A DNA stretch of 64,000 nt from Cupriavidus necator (GCA_022041995.1 CP074386.1:124001-188000), one strand, 5' to 3'. Counted from the stretch's first letter, positions 51,712-62,412 are shown. The notes: generated from the letters alone by a model not told the origin. Translations and numbers: made by a program.

Positions 51712-54700
51712 CTACGTTTCAGTCCGCGTGTGCGAGCGTGATGGGGTTTCCGATGCGTGCGCCGATACGCCTGGTATGGGCGCGAACAGCGCCTCGATAT
51801 CATCGGTGGAGAACTTGACGGCGCCTGCGGCATCTTCCGACAGGATCGCTTCGGCAAGCGCCGCCTTCTGCTCCTGCATCGCGACAATCTTCTCTTCGAC
51901 ACTGCCGGCGGTGATCAGCTTGTAGACAAATACGGGCTTGTCCTGGCCGAGACGGTGAGCGCGGTCGGTGGCCTGGTTTTCCACGGCGGGATTCCACCAG
52001 GGATCGTAGTGGATGACGGTGTCGGCCACCGTCAGGTTCAGGCCAACACCACCGGCCTTCAGGCTGATCAGGAACAGCGGCACCTCCCCTTGCTTGAAAC
52101 GCTTGACGGGCGTGACGCGATCGGTGGTCTCCCCAGTCAGCATAACGTATGGAATCCCGGCTTTATCCAAAGCCGCCGCAATGAGGTCGAGCATGCTGGT
52201 GAACTGCGAGAACAGCAGGATGCGGCGGCCTTCCTCGATCATTTCCGGCAACATGTCGAGCAACAGGTCAAGCTTGGCCGACTCCTTGATTCGCGCGGCC
52301 TGCTTGATCTTGACGAGCCGCGGGTCGCAGCAGACCTGGCGCAGTTTGAGCAGTGCCTCGAGCACGATGATGTGGCTGCGCGCGAGGCCTTTGGCAGCGA
52401 CGGCGTTACGGACCTTTTCCTGCATGGCGGTCCGCACTGTTTCGTACAAGTCCCGTTGCGCGCCCTCGATCTCCACTGTGCGCACGATCATCGTCTTCGG
52501 TGGCAACTCGGTCGCGACCTCATCCTTACGCCGGCGCAGCATGAATGGCCGAATGCGCCGCGCGAGCAGGTCACGCCGTATGGCGTCGCCACCTTTCTCA
52601 ATGGGGCTGCGCCAGCGCCGGGTGAAATCCTGTCGGGTGCCAAGAAAGCCTGGCAGCAGGAAGTCAAACTGCGACCACAGTTCGCCGAGATGGTTTTCGA
52701 GCGGCGTGCCCGTCAGGCACAGGCGGTGCCTTGCGCGGAGTTCCCGGATGGTCACCGCGGACTTGGTTGCGGCATTCTTGACGTACTGGGCCTCGTCCAG
52801 GATCAGCAGGTGATACTCGTGTTGGGCAAGGATTTCCTGGTCACGCCACAGCAAGGCGTAAGTGGTCAGGATGAGATCGTGCTCTCCGATCTCGTCAAAG
52901 CGCTCGTGGCGCTGGGGACCGTGCAGATCCAGGACCCGCAACTTCGGGGCGAAGCGCTGCGCTTCCTCGCACCAGTTGTGCATGAGGGTCGTTGGCACGA
53001 CGATCAGCGCGGGCCGGTCCAGCCGGCCACGTTCCTTTTCGGTGAGGATGTGAGCAAGGGTCTGGATCGTCTTGCCCAGGCCCATATCGTCAGCGAGTAC
53101 GCCAGCAAGCTCGTGTTCGCGCAGGAACTGCATCCAGGCAAGGCCCTGACGCTGATATGGGCGCAAGTCGGCTTTTAGGCCACGCGGCACCGGTACGTCT
53201 GTCACGCCAGGACCGGCCATCAGGCGCTGCGCGAGTTGTCGGATTGAGGCATCGCCATGGAACTGCCAGCGCCCGGTCTGGTCCAGGGCGTGAAAGCGAG
53301 CCGCGTCCCACGCGGGCACGCGCATGCCGGTGTCGAGCGAGTCGAACAGGTCGATCAGCACGCGCACGACCGGCTTGAGCCGGTCGGCACGCAGGCGCAG
53401 CCGCTCATTGCGGTCGGTCGTCAGATCGATCGCTTCATTGTCGGCGATGGTTTCGAGCTTGCCGGACAGCCAGCGCGAATCCCGACCAAAGAGGTCTGCG
53501 AGCAGCGGTTCCAGACGAACCGTGCGGCCATTGACGGTGATGCCCATCTCGACATCGAACCAACCGTCCCCGCTCTGGCGCAGGCTGCCGTCAATCGCGT
53601 CGATCTCGATCACGTTGTGCCGGAAGTCGTCGCTCATGACAACGCGCCAGCCGCTGGCCTGCAGCGCGGGCAGCGCGAGCTTCATGATGTCGGGCCAGTC
53701 GCTGTCGTGCTCAAGACCAAGCAGGCCTTCCGGGAACGGCCTGGGCCCGAATAGATGGTCGGTCCGTATTTTCCTGAACCCGGTCTTGTGCAACTCCGTC
53801 AGGCGTGTCCGTTCGAACTCGGCGTCTCTCCTGATCTGGACGACGTTGCCGCCGGAGGTTCGGACAAGCGTCGTGTTGCTGTGCGCCGGCAAACTGTACT
53901 CAGCGTAATCAAAGCTGACTGTCACAAAGTCTTGCAACGATGCCCAGGTCGGTCGCGTATCGAGCGTCAGTACGGGCACGGGCTCTGTGTTGACGACCGG
54001 CACGGATGCCGCGTCGCCCGCGGGCGGCATTGGTAGCTCGGCAGCCACTTCACGCAGCACATTGCCTACGAGCGCTGCCTCCTCCAGCGAAATGGCCGGC
54101 ATTGACAGGAAATCCACGAGCTGTTCGGCGGACCATGGCATGGAGAGGATGCCGGCTTCGCCAGAATGCGCGTCCACGTACCAGCATGGCTGGATACTTG
54201 TTAGCAACAGCGTGGCAGGGGATCGGCCTGCAGGACGGGTCTTACGCGGCTGTCGGGCTGCTCTTGCCACGATATCTGAGCGCCACGTTCGACCCCGCGA
54301 TGCACCACACAGTCCGTTCCTGGGGCGCGGGAGCCTGGTGGCGCAAAGGAGGTGAAGGCACGCCCGGTGGCAATTAGGGTCTCGATAATGGCGGCACCGG
54401 TTGTGCCCTGCAGCCCAAAGCTGCCGCTATAGGACGCATGTGAGCGGCCCAGCCACAAGCCACGCAGGATCGGCAGATCTTCCTTGCTGACGAACTTCGG
54501 CGGCTCGATCAGCGCTTTCTCGACGTTCTGCCACGGATCATCAAGCGAGCGAATGATTCCGTCAGCGCCCACGCGAGCCTTGTAGATACGGACCTCGGCG
54601 CCACGAGTCGATTGTCGAATCACGTAAGCCAGGGCGTGCGTCACCTTGGCGGGCTTTTTTTTGGTAGCGGGATCGGCGGCGGTTCGCCGAGCACGAAACC

Positions 54701-55031
54701 CTTCAAGCCAGGTCACCAGTTCGGCACGCACGCCGCTGGCCGGCGGCTTCGTCTGATGTGCAAGACCCGCGATCAGCAGCGCTGCCACGTGTTTGCAGTC
54801 ATAGCTGACTGGGCACGTGCATTCTCCTTCCATCCACATGTCCTCATCAATGTCGTGGAAATACGCGCGCACATCGTAGGGATGTTTCCGCGTGCCCTGC
54901 ACCAAGCCTGCCAAGGTGTCCTCGCCGATCCAACGTAACTCCGAGACGGCACTCGCGTAGGGGCGCGCCTTCGCTACCGTGTAGGAGTCTAGCCATTGCG
55001 CGATTTGTTTGGGGTTATAGGAAACAGACAT
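51712..55031 (-). pseudogene. SWIM zinc-finger SNF2-family helicase with one frameshift
   Basis: The first frame (55031 to about 54215) starts MSVSYNPKQIAQWLDSYTVAKARPYASAVSELRW and has the SWIM motif CTCPVSYDCKHVAALLIAGL. The second frame (from about 54215 to 51712) continues TLLLTSIQPCWYVDAHSGEAG and the SNF2 ATPase: Walker A DDMGLGKTIQTLA, DEAQ in LLILDEAQYVKNAATK, LTGTPLENHLGELWSQFDFL, SLKAGGVGLNLTVADTVIHYDPWWNPAVENQATDRAHRLGQ. The break lies at QADPLP/TLLLTS. Restored length is about 1100 aa, normal for bacterial SWIM-SNF2 proteins, which are thought to translocate on DNA and displace proteins. Together with the downstream DUF6880-like gene it makes a conserved pair; both are damaged here. 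Confidence 0.8.
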
Positions 55032-55068
55032 TGGCAGAGAGATTCGGATTGACAACGCGGGAAGCATT

Positions 55069-56244
55069 CTATGCGGGGAGATGATCGGGCGGAAACGCAG
55101 CGGGTGCCGATTCTGTTCCCGCCTGAGTCGTCTGGGCATGCCGGCGATCGTCTTCGGCGTGCAGGTAGATCCCGGTCGTCTCGATCGAGGCGTGGCGCAG
55201 GTTCTTCTGGATAAAGCGAATATCCGTGCCGGCGTCGGCCTGATGTGAAGCTGCCGAGTGTCGCAGCCAGTGCGTCGAGGCCCGGCGCAAGGTGGCCGCG
55301 CCAGCCGGATCGGTTGGCTCGAGCGTGTCGGCGGTTCGGCGGAAGATTTCCTTGGCGATCAGATAGATGGCGGTCGGCGTCAGGTGCCGCTCGTCGTTGC
55401 CGGCGACGCTCATCACGGCTGGCGTGTCTTCGGCTGGCAACGGCATCGGTGCCAGCCCATGGAACGTGCGGTAGCGGGCGAAGTCGGCCATCAGGGCATC
55501 AGCGACCCGCACCTCGCCCTCAGTGCCACCCTTGCCGATCACGTGCAGCCACCAGCGGCCGCGGCGCTGGAAGAAGTCCCTGGCCTTGGCGTTGGCCGCC
55601 TCGCTGGCGCGCAAGGCGGTGTGATACAGCAAACGGATCAGCCATCGGCTGCGCTCGTAATGCTGGCACTCGCGTGAAGTACCCCGCGGCCAGGTCTCGA
55701 TGGCATCAAGGACGGCCTGCCACAGCGCATGATCGAGATAGCGCTCCACCCGGCGGCTGCGCACAGGGCCTGATGAATGGATGCGTCTGAGCGCCAGCGG
55801 ATTGCCGGCAAGGTAGCCGGCGGCCACCAAGTAATTGAGCAGCCCGCACAGGATGCCGAGTGCCTGGCGCCGGCTACGCTCGGACAGCGGCCCGTCAAAC
55901 AGCCGTCGTGCGCCCCCGCGCCGTGGCAGCGTGGGATCGGCCCAGTCTGCAGACGGTGCTGCCAGAAACTGCTCATAGAGCAGGAAGTCTTCGCGTGTGA
56001 GGCTCGATAGTGGTTTGCCTAGCGTGCGGGTGGCCCAGATCAGCAGCCGCACCACTTCCTTGCGGTAGCTGCGCAGCGTGTGCGGCGAGTTCGCGTACTC
56101 GGCCAGCCACAAGCGGGCAGCGTCGAGGTCGGTATCGGCGGCGATCAGCCGGCTGACACCGTGTGCGCGATTGGTGCCGTCGTGGCCATCGAGGCTACTG
56201 GGGAGCGCGAGCGGGAGAGCGGCTTCGGTCGCGGACAGGTTCAT
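55069..56244 (-). CDS. tnpS: tyrosine recombinase, TnpS-like cointegrate resolvase
   Basis: 391 aa. An N-terminal SAM-like domain (WLAEYANSPHTLRSYRKEVVRLLIWA) is followed by the catalytic domain with Arg in LLYHTALRASEAANAK, Lys in VIGKGGTEGEV, HxxR in THWLRHSAASH, His in LRHASIETT and the nucleophile Tyr in TGIYLHAED. All residues are present. It is divergent from a KfrA-type gene, with a 176-bp gap rich in short inverted repeats, and a Tn3-family tnpA follows. This is the tnpS-rst-tnpT arrangement of Tn4651-type transposons, where TnpS and TnpT resolve cointegrates. Confidence 0.75.
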   Translation of the reverse strand: MNLSATEAALPLALPSSLDGHDGTNRAHGVSRLIAADTDLDAARLWLAEYANSPHTLRSYRKEVVRLLIWATRTLGKPLSSLTREDFLLYEQFLAAPSADWADPTLPRRGGARRLFDGPLSERSRRQALGILCGLLNYLVAAGYLAGNPLALRRIHSSGPVRSRRVERYLDHALWQAVLDAIETWPRGTSRECQHYERSRWLIRLLYHTALRASEAANAKARDFFQRRGRWWLHVIGKGGTEGEVRVADALMADFARYRTFHGLAPMPLPAEDTPAVMSVAGNDERHLTPTAIYLIAKEIFRRTADTLEPTDPAGAATLRRASTHWLRHSAASHQADAGTDIRFIQKNLRHASIETTGIYLHAEDDRRHAQTTQAGTESAPAAFPPDHLPA

Positions 56245-56420
56245 GGGTCTGACACGAATTTTCGGCGGGGTCTCGCATCGTACACCCGAGATACTTCCGA
56301 TTATGGGAGTTATCGTAAATTACTAGCTCATTTCGTTATGCACATTACCTGATATGATCATATATCAATAACTTCGGGTCAGAAACCTTCATTCCTGGGC
56401 CGCTTTACACCAAGTTACCG
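56245..56420. promoter_or_regulatory. candidate rst resolution site between tnpS and tnpT
   Basis: An AT-rich gap between divergent genes, with TGATAT GATCAT ATATCA (56350-56367) and GTAAATTAC (56313-56321) among other short inverted repeats. In Tn4651-type elements this position holds the resolution site and both promoters. Confidence 0.5.
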
Positions 56421-57365
56421 ATGAGCCGCATCACCGATACCCGCTTGCGCACACGTGAAGCCGCTGCCCGCTTAGTTGCCGCCGGCCGGCGGCCGCACCA
56501 AGTCACGGTCGACCTGATCTACGCGGAAATCCGCCAGGGCAGCCGCACGACCATCAACGACGAGCTCAAGCTCTGGAAGGACGAGCAGACGCGCAACGAC
56601 GCCCTTTCCGAGGCACTGCCACCGGCCGTGGCCAATGCCATGATGTCCATCTGGGCGCTGGCCATCGAGCACGGCGAGCAGGTCTTTGCCGTGCGGGGTG
56701 AAGACCTGGAAACCGAAGCCGTCGCCGCCACCACACGTGCGGATGCGCTGGCGACCACCAACGCCGGGCTTCAGGCCGAAGTGCAGACGCTGCGCGGCCA
56801 GATCGATGACCAGCAGGGACGGCTTGCTGCGACCACCGCGGAACTCGCGCGCGTGCAGGCCGAGCGCGACACCGCCACGCACCAGGCCCAGGCCGCCGCC
56901 GCCGAACGCGACGTCCTGCGCGCAAACGCCGACACGGCCCTGCGGGAGCTGCAGTTTGCACACGCCCGTGAACTTGAGTCGCGGCAGGCCGCCCGCACCG
57001 AGCATGATGCCGCCATGCGGGCCGAGGTGGACCAGGCCACCGCCCGGCTCGAAGGCGTGCAAAAGCGCGTCATGCTGCAGGCCGATGAAGCCCGCGAAGC
57101 GCAGCGCCGTGCCGAGGCCGCCCTCTCGAAAACGCAGCAGCGCAACGAGCAACTCGTCGCCGACGTCCAGCGCATCTCGGCCGATGCCGCCGAGCAGCGC
57201 CGGCTGGCGGAGCGGCATGAGACGCAGCTCGTCAGCGTCCTCGACGAATTGCGTGAACTGCGGCGCGAGCGCGATGCACTCACCCGGCAGGTCGCGCAAT
57301 TACAAGGACAACTCCAGGCCCAGGGCGCGCCGGCGCCCGCACGGCCAATGAAGCGGACGCGCTAA
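56421..57365 (+). CDS. tnpT: TnpT-like auxiliary resolution protein (KfrA-type)
   Basis: 314 aa. The N-terminal KfrA-type DNA-binding domain (TREAAARLVAAGRRPHQVTVDLIYAEIRQGSRTTINDELKLWKDEQTR) is followed by a coiled coil from about residue 100 to 300 rich in Ala, Glu, Arg and Gln. TnpT of Tn4651 has the same plan and binds the resolution site to help TnpS. A lone KfrA plasmid protein is the alternative, but the divergent recombinase and the following tnpA favour TnpT. The frame is intact. Confidence 0.7.
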   Translation: MSRITDTRLRTREAAARLVAAGRRPHQVTVDLIYAEIRQGSRTTINDELKLWKDEQTRNDALSEALPPAVANAMMSIWALAIEHGEQVFAVRGEDLETEAVAATTRADALATTNAGLQAEVQTLRGQIDDQQGRLAATTAELARVQAERDTATHQAQAAAAERDVLRANADTALRELQFAHARELESRQAARTEHDAAMRAEVDQATARLEGVQKRVMLQADEAREAQRRAEAALSKTQQRNEQLVADVQRISADAAEQRRLAERHETQLVSVLDELRELRRERDALTRQVAQLQGQLQAQGAPAPARPMKRTR

Positions 57366-57435
57366 CTTCCGGGGAATCGCAACGATCCTGGAGGCCACGC
57401 CGGAAAACCGGCGGACAACAAGAACACGCGCCCTG

Positions 57436-58806
57436 ATGGCTGCCAATACGCACCGACTGACGATCCTGACCCGGCAGGAGATCGACGATCTGTACGCGCT
57501 CCCGCGCTTTACCGAAGAAGACCGGCATGCCTACTTCGCCCTGGACGAGCTCGAGCAGCAGCTCGTGGATTCCCGCTCGGTAGCGGTTGCGGTGCACCTG
57601 ATCTTGCAGCTCGGCTATTTCAAGGCAAAGCCCCAGTTCTTCGATTACGAGCCTGATGACGTCCAGGACGACTTGAGCCACATCCTGGCCCGGTACTTCC
57701 CGGATCGCAAGCCCGGCACCATCAGCGTGCCGTCCGCCCCGACCCAGCGTGGGTTGCAGGACATCATCCTTGAGTTGTGCAATTACCGCCTTTGCGACGC
57801 CGACGCCAAGGCTGAACTTGAGCATCGCGCGCAGCGCCTGGCCATGCTTTCCACGCAGCCAGTCTACATCCTTCGGGAAATACTCCAGCATCTGAAGCAG
57901 CACAGGATTGTCCTGCCCATCTACACGTTCCTGCAGGACATGGTCGGCCGCGTCGTGAGCGCGGAACGCCGCCGCGTCTCGGACCTGCTCAGCAAGGCGC
58001 TCACCACTAAGATCTCCGAGCAGCTCGATGCGATGCTGAGCGCCGATGAGTCGATGTACCAGGTCAACATCCTCAAGCGAGAGCCGAAAGACTTCAGCTA
58101 CAAGGAACTTCGTGCGGAGTCCGATCGCAGGAAGTTCTTCGCGCCCCTGCATGAGTTCGGGAAGAAATTCCTGGAGAAATCCGGGATCTCCAACGATAGC
58201 ATTCGGTACTACGCCTCCCTCGTAAAGTTCTACACCGTGTACAAGCTGCAGCGCATGCCGGCTGGCATCCGGCGGCTGCTTCTGCTGTGCTTTGCCTATC
58301 ACCGCTTCCGCCAAATCAACGACAACCTGATCGATGCCTTCATTCATCTGGTCGGCCAGTACGAAAAATCTGCGAGCCTTGCTGCCAATGACGCCGCCCA
58401 GAATGCCCTTGCTGAGGCGAGCACCGATCTGAAGGCCGCCGGCCAGGTCTTGCACCTCTTCGTCGACGACACGATCCCGCGCCACGCGTCGTTTGCCAGC
58501 GTCAGGGAGAAAGCCTTTTCGCTGCTTCCCCTGGAGCGTTTCGAGCGGGTCTCGAACTACATGAGCAACGTCGCATTCGACAAGACCGGATTCGAGTGGG
58601 AGCACTACGTTGCCTTGTCTCGCGTTATCAAGCGCAACATCCGCCATGTCTTTGTCGGCCTCGATATTGATGGTCGCGTGGCGGACGCCCCGCTGATGGA
58701 AGCCGTCGCCTTTCTGCAGGAAATGTTCCGCAGCGGCAAATCGCCACAGCAGTGCAAGCCCAACAAGTTTCCTGCCGCCGTCATTCCGAAAGGCCTGCAG
58801 TCCTAA
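57436..58806 (+). pseudogene. tnpA: N-terminal half of a Tn3-family transposase
   Basis: 456 codons (MAANTHRLTILTRQEIDDLYALPRFTEEDRHAYFALDELEQQLV...). The DUF4158 region at the start (HLILQLGYFKAKPQFFDYEPDDVQDDLSHILARYFP) leads into the helical middle region, ending AVAFLQEMFRSGKSPQQCKPNKFPAAVIPKGLQS. TnpA proteins of this group are about 1000 aa, with the DDE catalytic residues in the C-terminal half, so the catalytic part is absent. The break is sharp at a stop codon, and I do not recognise the continuation. A ribosome site lies at the start region CTGGAGG..., somewhat far upstream. Confidence 0.75.
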
Positions 58807-58809
58807 TCT

Positions 58810-59099
58810 TGACCCATGCCGGCTTTCGCGCCTGGGCCAAGGAAGGCAATCTGCATTTCCCGGACGAAAAGCGCTACGCCCTGCTCCACGAGGTCCTGCG
58901 CTACTGCGCCGACCGGTGCCTGTTGGCTTGCTGCTTTTCCCAGGAGCGCCGCTTGCGCGAAATCGCGGAGATGCTGGATGGAAGCTATCCACGCTATGCC
59001 CTGACGCGGGCGCGCGTGTCTGCACGGCGTAATACCCGGGGCGGCCTCGCCTCTGCCCCCCGCTTCTGGCAGCAAAACCGCCTCAACGAGGCGGCCTGA
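58810..59099 (+). CDS. unknown short frame after the truncated tnpA
   Basis: ILTHAGFRAWAKEGNLHFPDEKRYALLHEVLRYCADRCLLACCFSQERRLREIAEMLDGSYPRYALTRARVSARR... is open for about 96 codons and looks protein-like, but has no start codon with a ribosome site and no family I recognise. It may be the 3' end of another gene joined to tnpA by deletion. Confidence 0.3.
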
Positions 59100-59135
59100 T
59101 GTTGGGGAAAGCCAAATTCAGTATATAACAATGGC

Positions 59136-60075
59136 ATGACTGGAATGGATACCCTCTGGCTCTCGAATCCCACCCTTGCCTACCGCGACTGGCAGGCCCG
59201 CGAGGCAGCGGGCGCCGACAAGCGGCCCTTCTCCGCGCGTTCCATCGTGCAGCACCAGGGGATGTTCGAGCACTTCCGGCGCCATCTGCTGGCCAAGGGC
59301 ACGTCGGTCGTTGCCTTTGGCGCCGACGACATCGAGGCGTTTTGGCGCACTCCCGAGGCGATAACCTACTCCCAGGCCACCCGCATGCGGTACGTGAAGC
59401 TGCTGGATCGATTGTGTCGGCACCTGGTCTTCGCCGGCGTGCGCAAGGACAATCCCGCGGCAAGCCTGCTCGCATCGGTGCGCTGGCCAGACGAGGAGCC
59501 GACCCCACAATACCTGGATGCGGCCTCCGACAAGCAGCTACAGGCCTACCTCCAATCGGCGGTTGATGACCTGGCCAGCCTGCGCAGCTGTGCCATCGTG
59601 GCCACCTTTCTCGGGACAGGCATCACCGCGGCCGAGGGTCGTTCAGCCCGCATGGGCAATCTCCAAGCCGACGCGGCACCGCCCTACCTTCTCGTCCCAG
59701 CGCATAAAACGGCGAGACGCGCGCACCGTGCATCTTTCTGACTTTGCCGTGCCACTCCTGCATGATTGGCTGGCGCGCCGAAAGACACTGCCCATCGAGG
59801 GCGATCGACTTTTTACCCTGCGGCCCAATGGCCAACCGATCACCGACATGAGCTTCGGCCGCATCGTGTCCGAGATCCTCGACGCCATCGGCGTCACGGA
59901 CGTCGAAATGAGCCCGCGCACGCTGCGCAATACGTTCTGTCGGCGCCAGCTGCTGGCGGGCCACTCGCGCGACGAAGTCAGCCAGATGCTCGGTCTTGCC
60001 AGCAATCGCACCTGTGACCGCATCGCAGCCACAATCCCGCTGAACCAAGCGTTGCGGCCGCGCCGCAATGAGTGA
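59136..60075 (+). pseudogene. degenerate tyrosine recombinase with a frameshift
   Basis: The first frame gives a SAM-like N-terminal domain (FSARSIVQHQGMFEHFRRHLLAKGTSVVAFGADDIEAFW) and the start of the catalytic fold, where the usual TGLRxxE reads TGITAAEG, so the first catalytic Arg is replaced. A frame change near 59720 leads to TVHLSDFAVPLLHDWLARRKTLPIEGDRLFTLRPNGQPITDM and SPRTLRNTFCRRQLLAGHSRDEVSQMLGL. There HxLRHT reads RTLRNT, and no Tyr follows in the expected place (TCDRIAATI). Even with the frame restored it would lack several catalytic residues, so a DNA-binding role or complete decay is more likely than recombination. Confidence 0.6.
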
Positions 60076-60184
60076 AAAACAGGTGTTTACGGGCCTTGCA
60101 GAGATTGCCGCATTTGCTATGCTTCGGCGGTGCGCTGCAGGCTAAATCCGGCCTGCAGGCGTGCATTTTCAACCAGACACGACT

Positions 60185-60613
60185 ATGGCCACGAAAGCAA
60201 AACCTGTAGCAAAGACTGCAACGAAGACCGCTGCGAAGAAAGCTGCCCCTGCAAAGGCCGCTCCGGCCAAGAAGGCGGCTGCCGCTGCCCCGGTCGCCAA
60301 GCCGCTGAAGGAGACCTTCAATAAGTCCAGCCTGCTGGCACACCTGATTGACCAGACTGAACTGGACAAGAAGACCGTTCAGACTGTGCTGGCTCACCTT
60401 GAGAATACGGTCCTGAGCGCGGTCCATAAAAAGGGGGCTGGCGAGTTCACCCTGCCGGGCCTCTTCAAGGTGTCGGCCATTCAGGTGCCGGCCACCAAGA
60501 AGCGCTTTGGGAAGAACCCCTTCACCGGCCAGGACCAATGGTTCGCCGCGAAGCCGGCCAGCGTGAAGGTGAAGGTGCGCCCGCTCAAGAAGCTGAAGGA
60601 CGCCGCAGCTTGA
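60185..60613 (+). CDS. HU-family protein with histone H1-like Lys/Ala/Pro tail
   Basis: 142 aa from the ATG at 60185. Residues 2-40 are a KPAAK-type basic tail (AKKAAPAKAAPAKKAAAAAP) like that of H1-like bacterial proteins. Residues 45-130 are an HU/IHF fold (FNKSSLLAHLIDQTELDKKTVQTVLAHLENTVLSAVHKKGAGEFTLPGLFKVSAIQVPATKKRFGKNPFTGQ), with the DNA-contacting arm GKNPFTG. It should bind and bend DNA without strict sequence preference. The combination is common in Burkholderiales. A strong terminator follows 20 bp after the stop. Frame intact. Confidence 0.9.
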   Translation: MATKAKPVAKTATKTAAKKAAPAKAAPAKKAAAAAPVAKPLKETFNKSSLLAHLIDQTELDKKTVQTVLAHLENTVLSAVHKKGAGEFTLPGLFKVSAIQVPATKKRFGKNPFTGQDQWFAAKPASVKVKVRPLKKLKDAAA

Positions 60614-60633
60614 TCGCCCAAAAGCGCAAACGG

Positions 60634-60668
60634 AAAAGGCCCGACATCTTGCGATGTCGGGCCTTTTC
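60634..60668 (+). terminator. intrinsic terminator after the HU gene
   Basis: AAAAGGCCCGACATC TTGC GATGTCGGGCCTTTTC: a 15-bp stem with a U-rich end. Confidence 0.9.
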
Positions 60669-60745
60669 CCATGTAAAGACAACTCGGTTTCAAGAAGAAG
60701 CGGGCCCGCAGCCCTCAGTGTAACGGGCCGCCTCACGTCGATAGC

Positions 60746-60934
60746 TTAGCGAGTGAGCTTTTCGAGAGAGACTCGCACCATGTCTGGAAAGGCTCGAACA
60801 AAGAATACGTCGACCACATAGTAGCAGGCGATGAATTCCGCGACTTCATCGATTACCGATTCTGGGTCTTGGTCACCAATCCAGAAGCAAAAGATTGAGT
60901 CATCGTCGGATTCCGGTTTTTCGCTTACAGGCAT
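60746..60934 (-). CDS. unknown 62-aa protein or C-terminal fragment
   Basis: MPVSEKPESDDDSIFCFWIGDQDPESVIDEVAEFIACYYVVDVFFVRAFPDMVRVSLEKLTR. The frame stays open upstream (to about 61020) until it meets the IS630 fragment, so this may be the end of a longer gene cut by that insertion. No known family. Confidence 0.35.
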   Translation of the reverse strand: MPVSEKPESDDDSIFCFWIGDQDPESVIDEVAEFIACYYVVDVFFVRAFPDMVRVSLEKLTR

Positions 60935-61095
60935 CGTTCCAGCCATGTGCGTTGGACAAGAATCTGCCCATTCCGCTGCGCTGCTTTCCCGGAAAGGAAT
61001 CAAAGTCAGCGCTGGCGCATAGGGAACTTTGAGCCGTGCTCTTGGCGTCGATCGCTGCTTAGCCGACCGACCAGCGCGCGGGCCGGCATGTTGTT

Positions 61096-61540
61096 GTCCG
61101 GAATCCCCAGATGCTGTCCAGTCGCTGGCGTTATGGGCCGCTATGCGAAGGGAGCCTTCTGGTTTTGCACCTACAAGGGAGCGCTCAACGCCGAGTTTTT
61201 CGTCGAATTGCTCAAGAAGATGATGCGGCATCGCAAGAAGCCGGTGCATCTGGTGCTCGACAGTCTGCCCGCGCACAAGAAGGCGCTGGTGCGCGAGTAC
61301 GTTGACTCCACGCGCGGCAAGCTCACACTTCATTTCCTGCCGGGTTACGCCCCGGATCTGAATCCGGACGAATTGGTGTGGAGTCATGTCAAACGTACTG
61401 GCGCGGCAAGGCGGCCCCTGCAAAAGGGTGAAAAGCTGCAAGAGCGAATCGAGGCCCAGCTCGCGGATGTCCGGCAAAAGCCGTGTCTCGTTCGATCATT
61501 CTTCCAGGCTCCTTCTGTCGCCTATATTTCCGACTGCTGA
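61096..61540 (+). pseudogene. C-terminal fragment of an IS630-family transposase
   Basis: GRYAKGAFWFCTYKGALNAEFFVELLKKMMRHRKKPVHLVLDSLPAHKKALVREYVDSTRGKLTLHFLPGYAPDLNPDELVWSHVKR is the catalytic end of IS630-type transposases: second Asp in LVLDSLPAH, Glu in PDLNPDELVWSHVK. The first half is missing; the sequence before 61096 is unrelated. Confidence 0.8.
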
Positions 61541-61552
61541 GTAACTGCCAGC

Positions 61553-62412
61553 TCAACTACCGCAATAGTGCCGTAGATTTATCATGGTGTAGGCCATGGT
61601 CTTGAATGCGTAGTGCAACTGACTGATGCGATCGAAGCGAAGTAGCAAGCGACGAAACTTATCTTCCCATGCGAACACGCGCTCGATGGTACGAAACCGC
61701 TCTTTAAAAATGGCCAGATCGAACAGCGCCTTGCGACCTCGCTTAGTGCGTTTCCTGCCGCGCGGGTTCGGGTTGATGTTGGGCACCATCCCGCGGTTGA
61801 AGATCGCCTTGCGGTTGGAGCGACAATCGTAGACGCCGTCCAGGCTGACCACGGTGTCGCGCAGATCCAGCCTTGCTTCACCGGCAATCCGTATCACCTG
61901 CGGCAGCGCGTCACGCAGCAGCGGCGATTCGTTGCGATTGCCTGGTGCCGACACGAACGGGGCGATCACATTGTCCGGTCACAGAAGGCAACGACCTTGT
62001 CACCCTTCATGTTCTTGTGGCCGCTGAAGCCAATGTTGTCGCCGCCTTTTTTTGCCGCCGTCGTGGTGCCGTCGCCATGGATGACGCTGGTGTCCAACAA
62101 CTGGTCGTGGCTAAGCCGCACCACCGACGCGAGGAAGACGGCGTCGAAACATTCGCATGCCTGCCAGCGGCGAAAGGCCCGATAGATACTCGTGTAGTGG
62201 ATCTCCGGCCTGCCGTGCCGATCCATTGCAATCGGCAGCGGCTTCCATTGGCAACCGAGGTAAAGCAGTTTCAGGATGTAGTTGAAGATCGCGGCGGTCA
62301 GTTTGGATGCCGGTCCCCGGCTTCCTGCCGTGAGGTGCGGCAAGACAAATTGTTCGAACTGCCCGCGGCTCAATTCCGTTGGAATCCGTTGCCATTGCTG
62401 GCTGTGCGCCAT
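61553..62412 (-). mobile_element. IS5-type element transposase encoded in two overlapping frames
   Basis: Frame 1 (61966-62412) is MAHSQQWQRIPTELSRGQFEQFVLPHLTAG...YTSIYRAFRRWQ...VIHGDGTTTAAKKGGDNIGFSGHKNMKGDKVVAFCDRTM (first Asp region). Frame 2 (61553-61969) is MIAPFVSAPGNRNESPLL...VVSLDGVYDCRSNRKAIFNRGMVPNINPNPRGR...FKERFRTIERVFAWEDKFRRLLLRFDR (second Asp and Glu regions). They meet at ATGA, as in IS5 subgroups that use frameshifting or coupled frames. The two together form a complete DDE transposase of about 286 aa. I did not define the terminal repeats. Confidence 0.7.
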
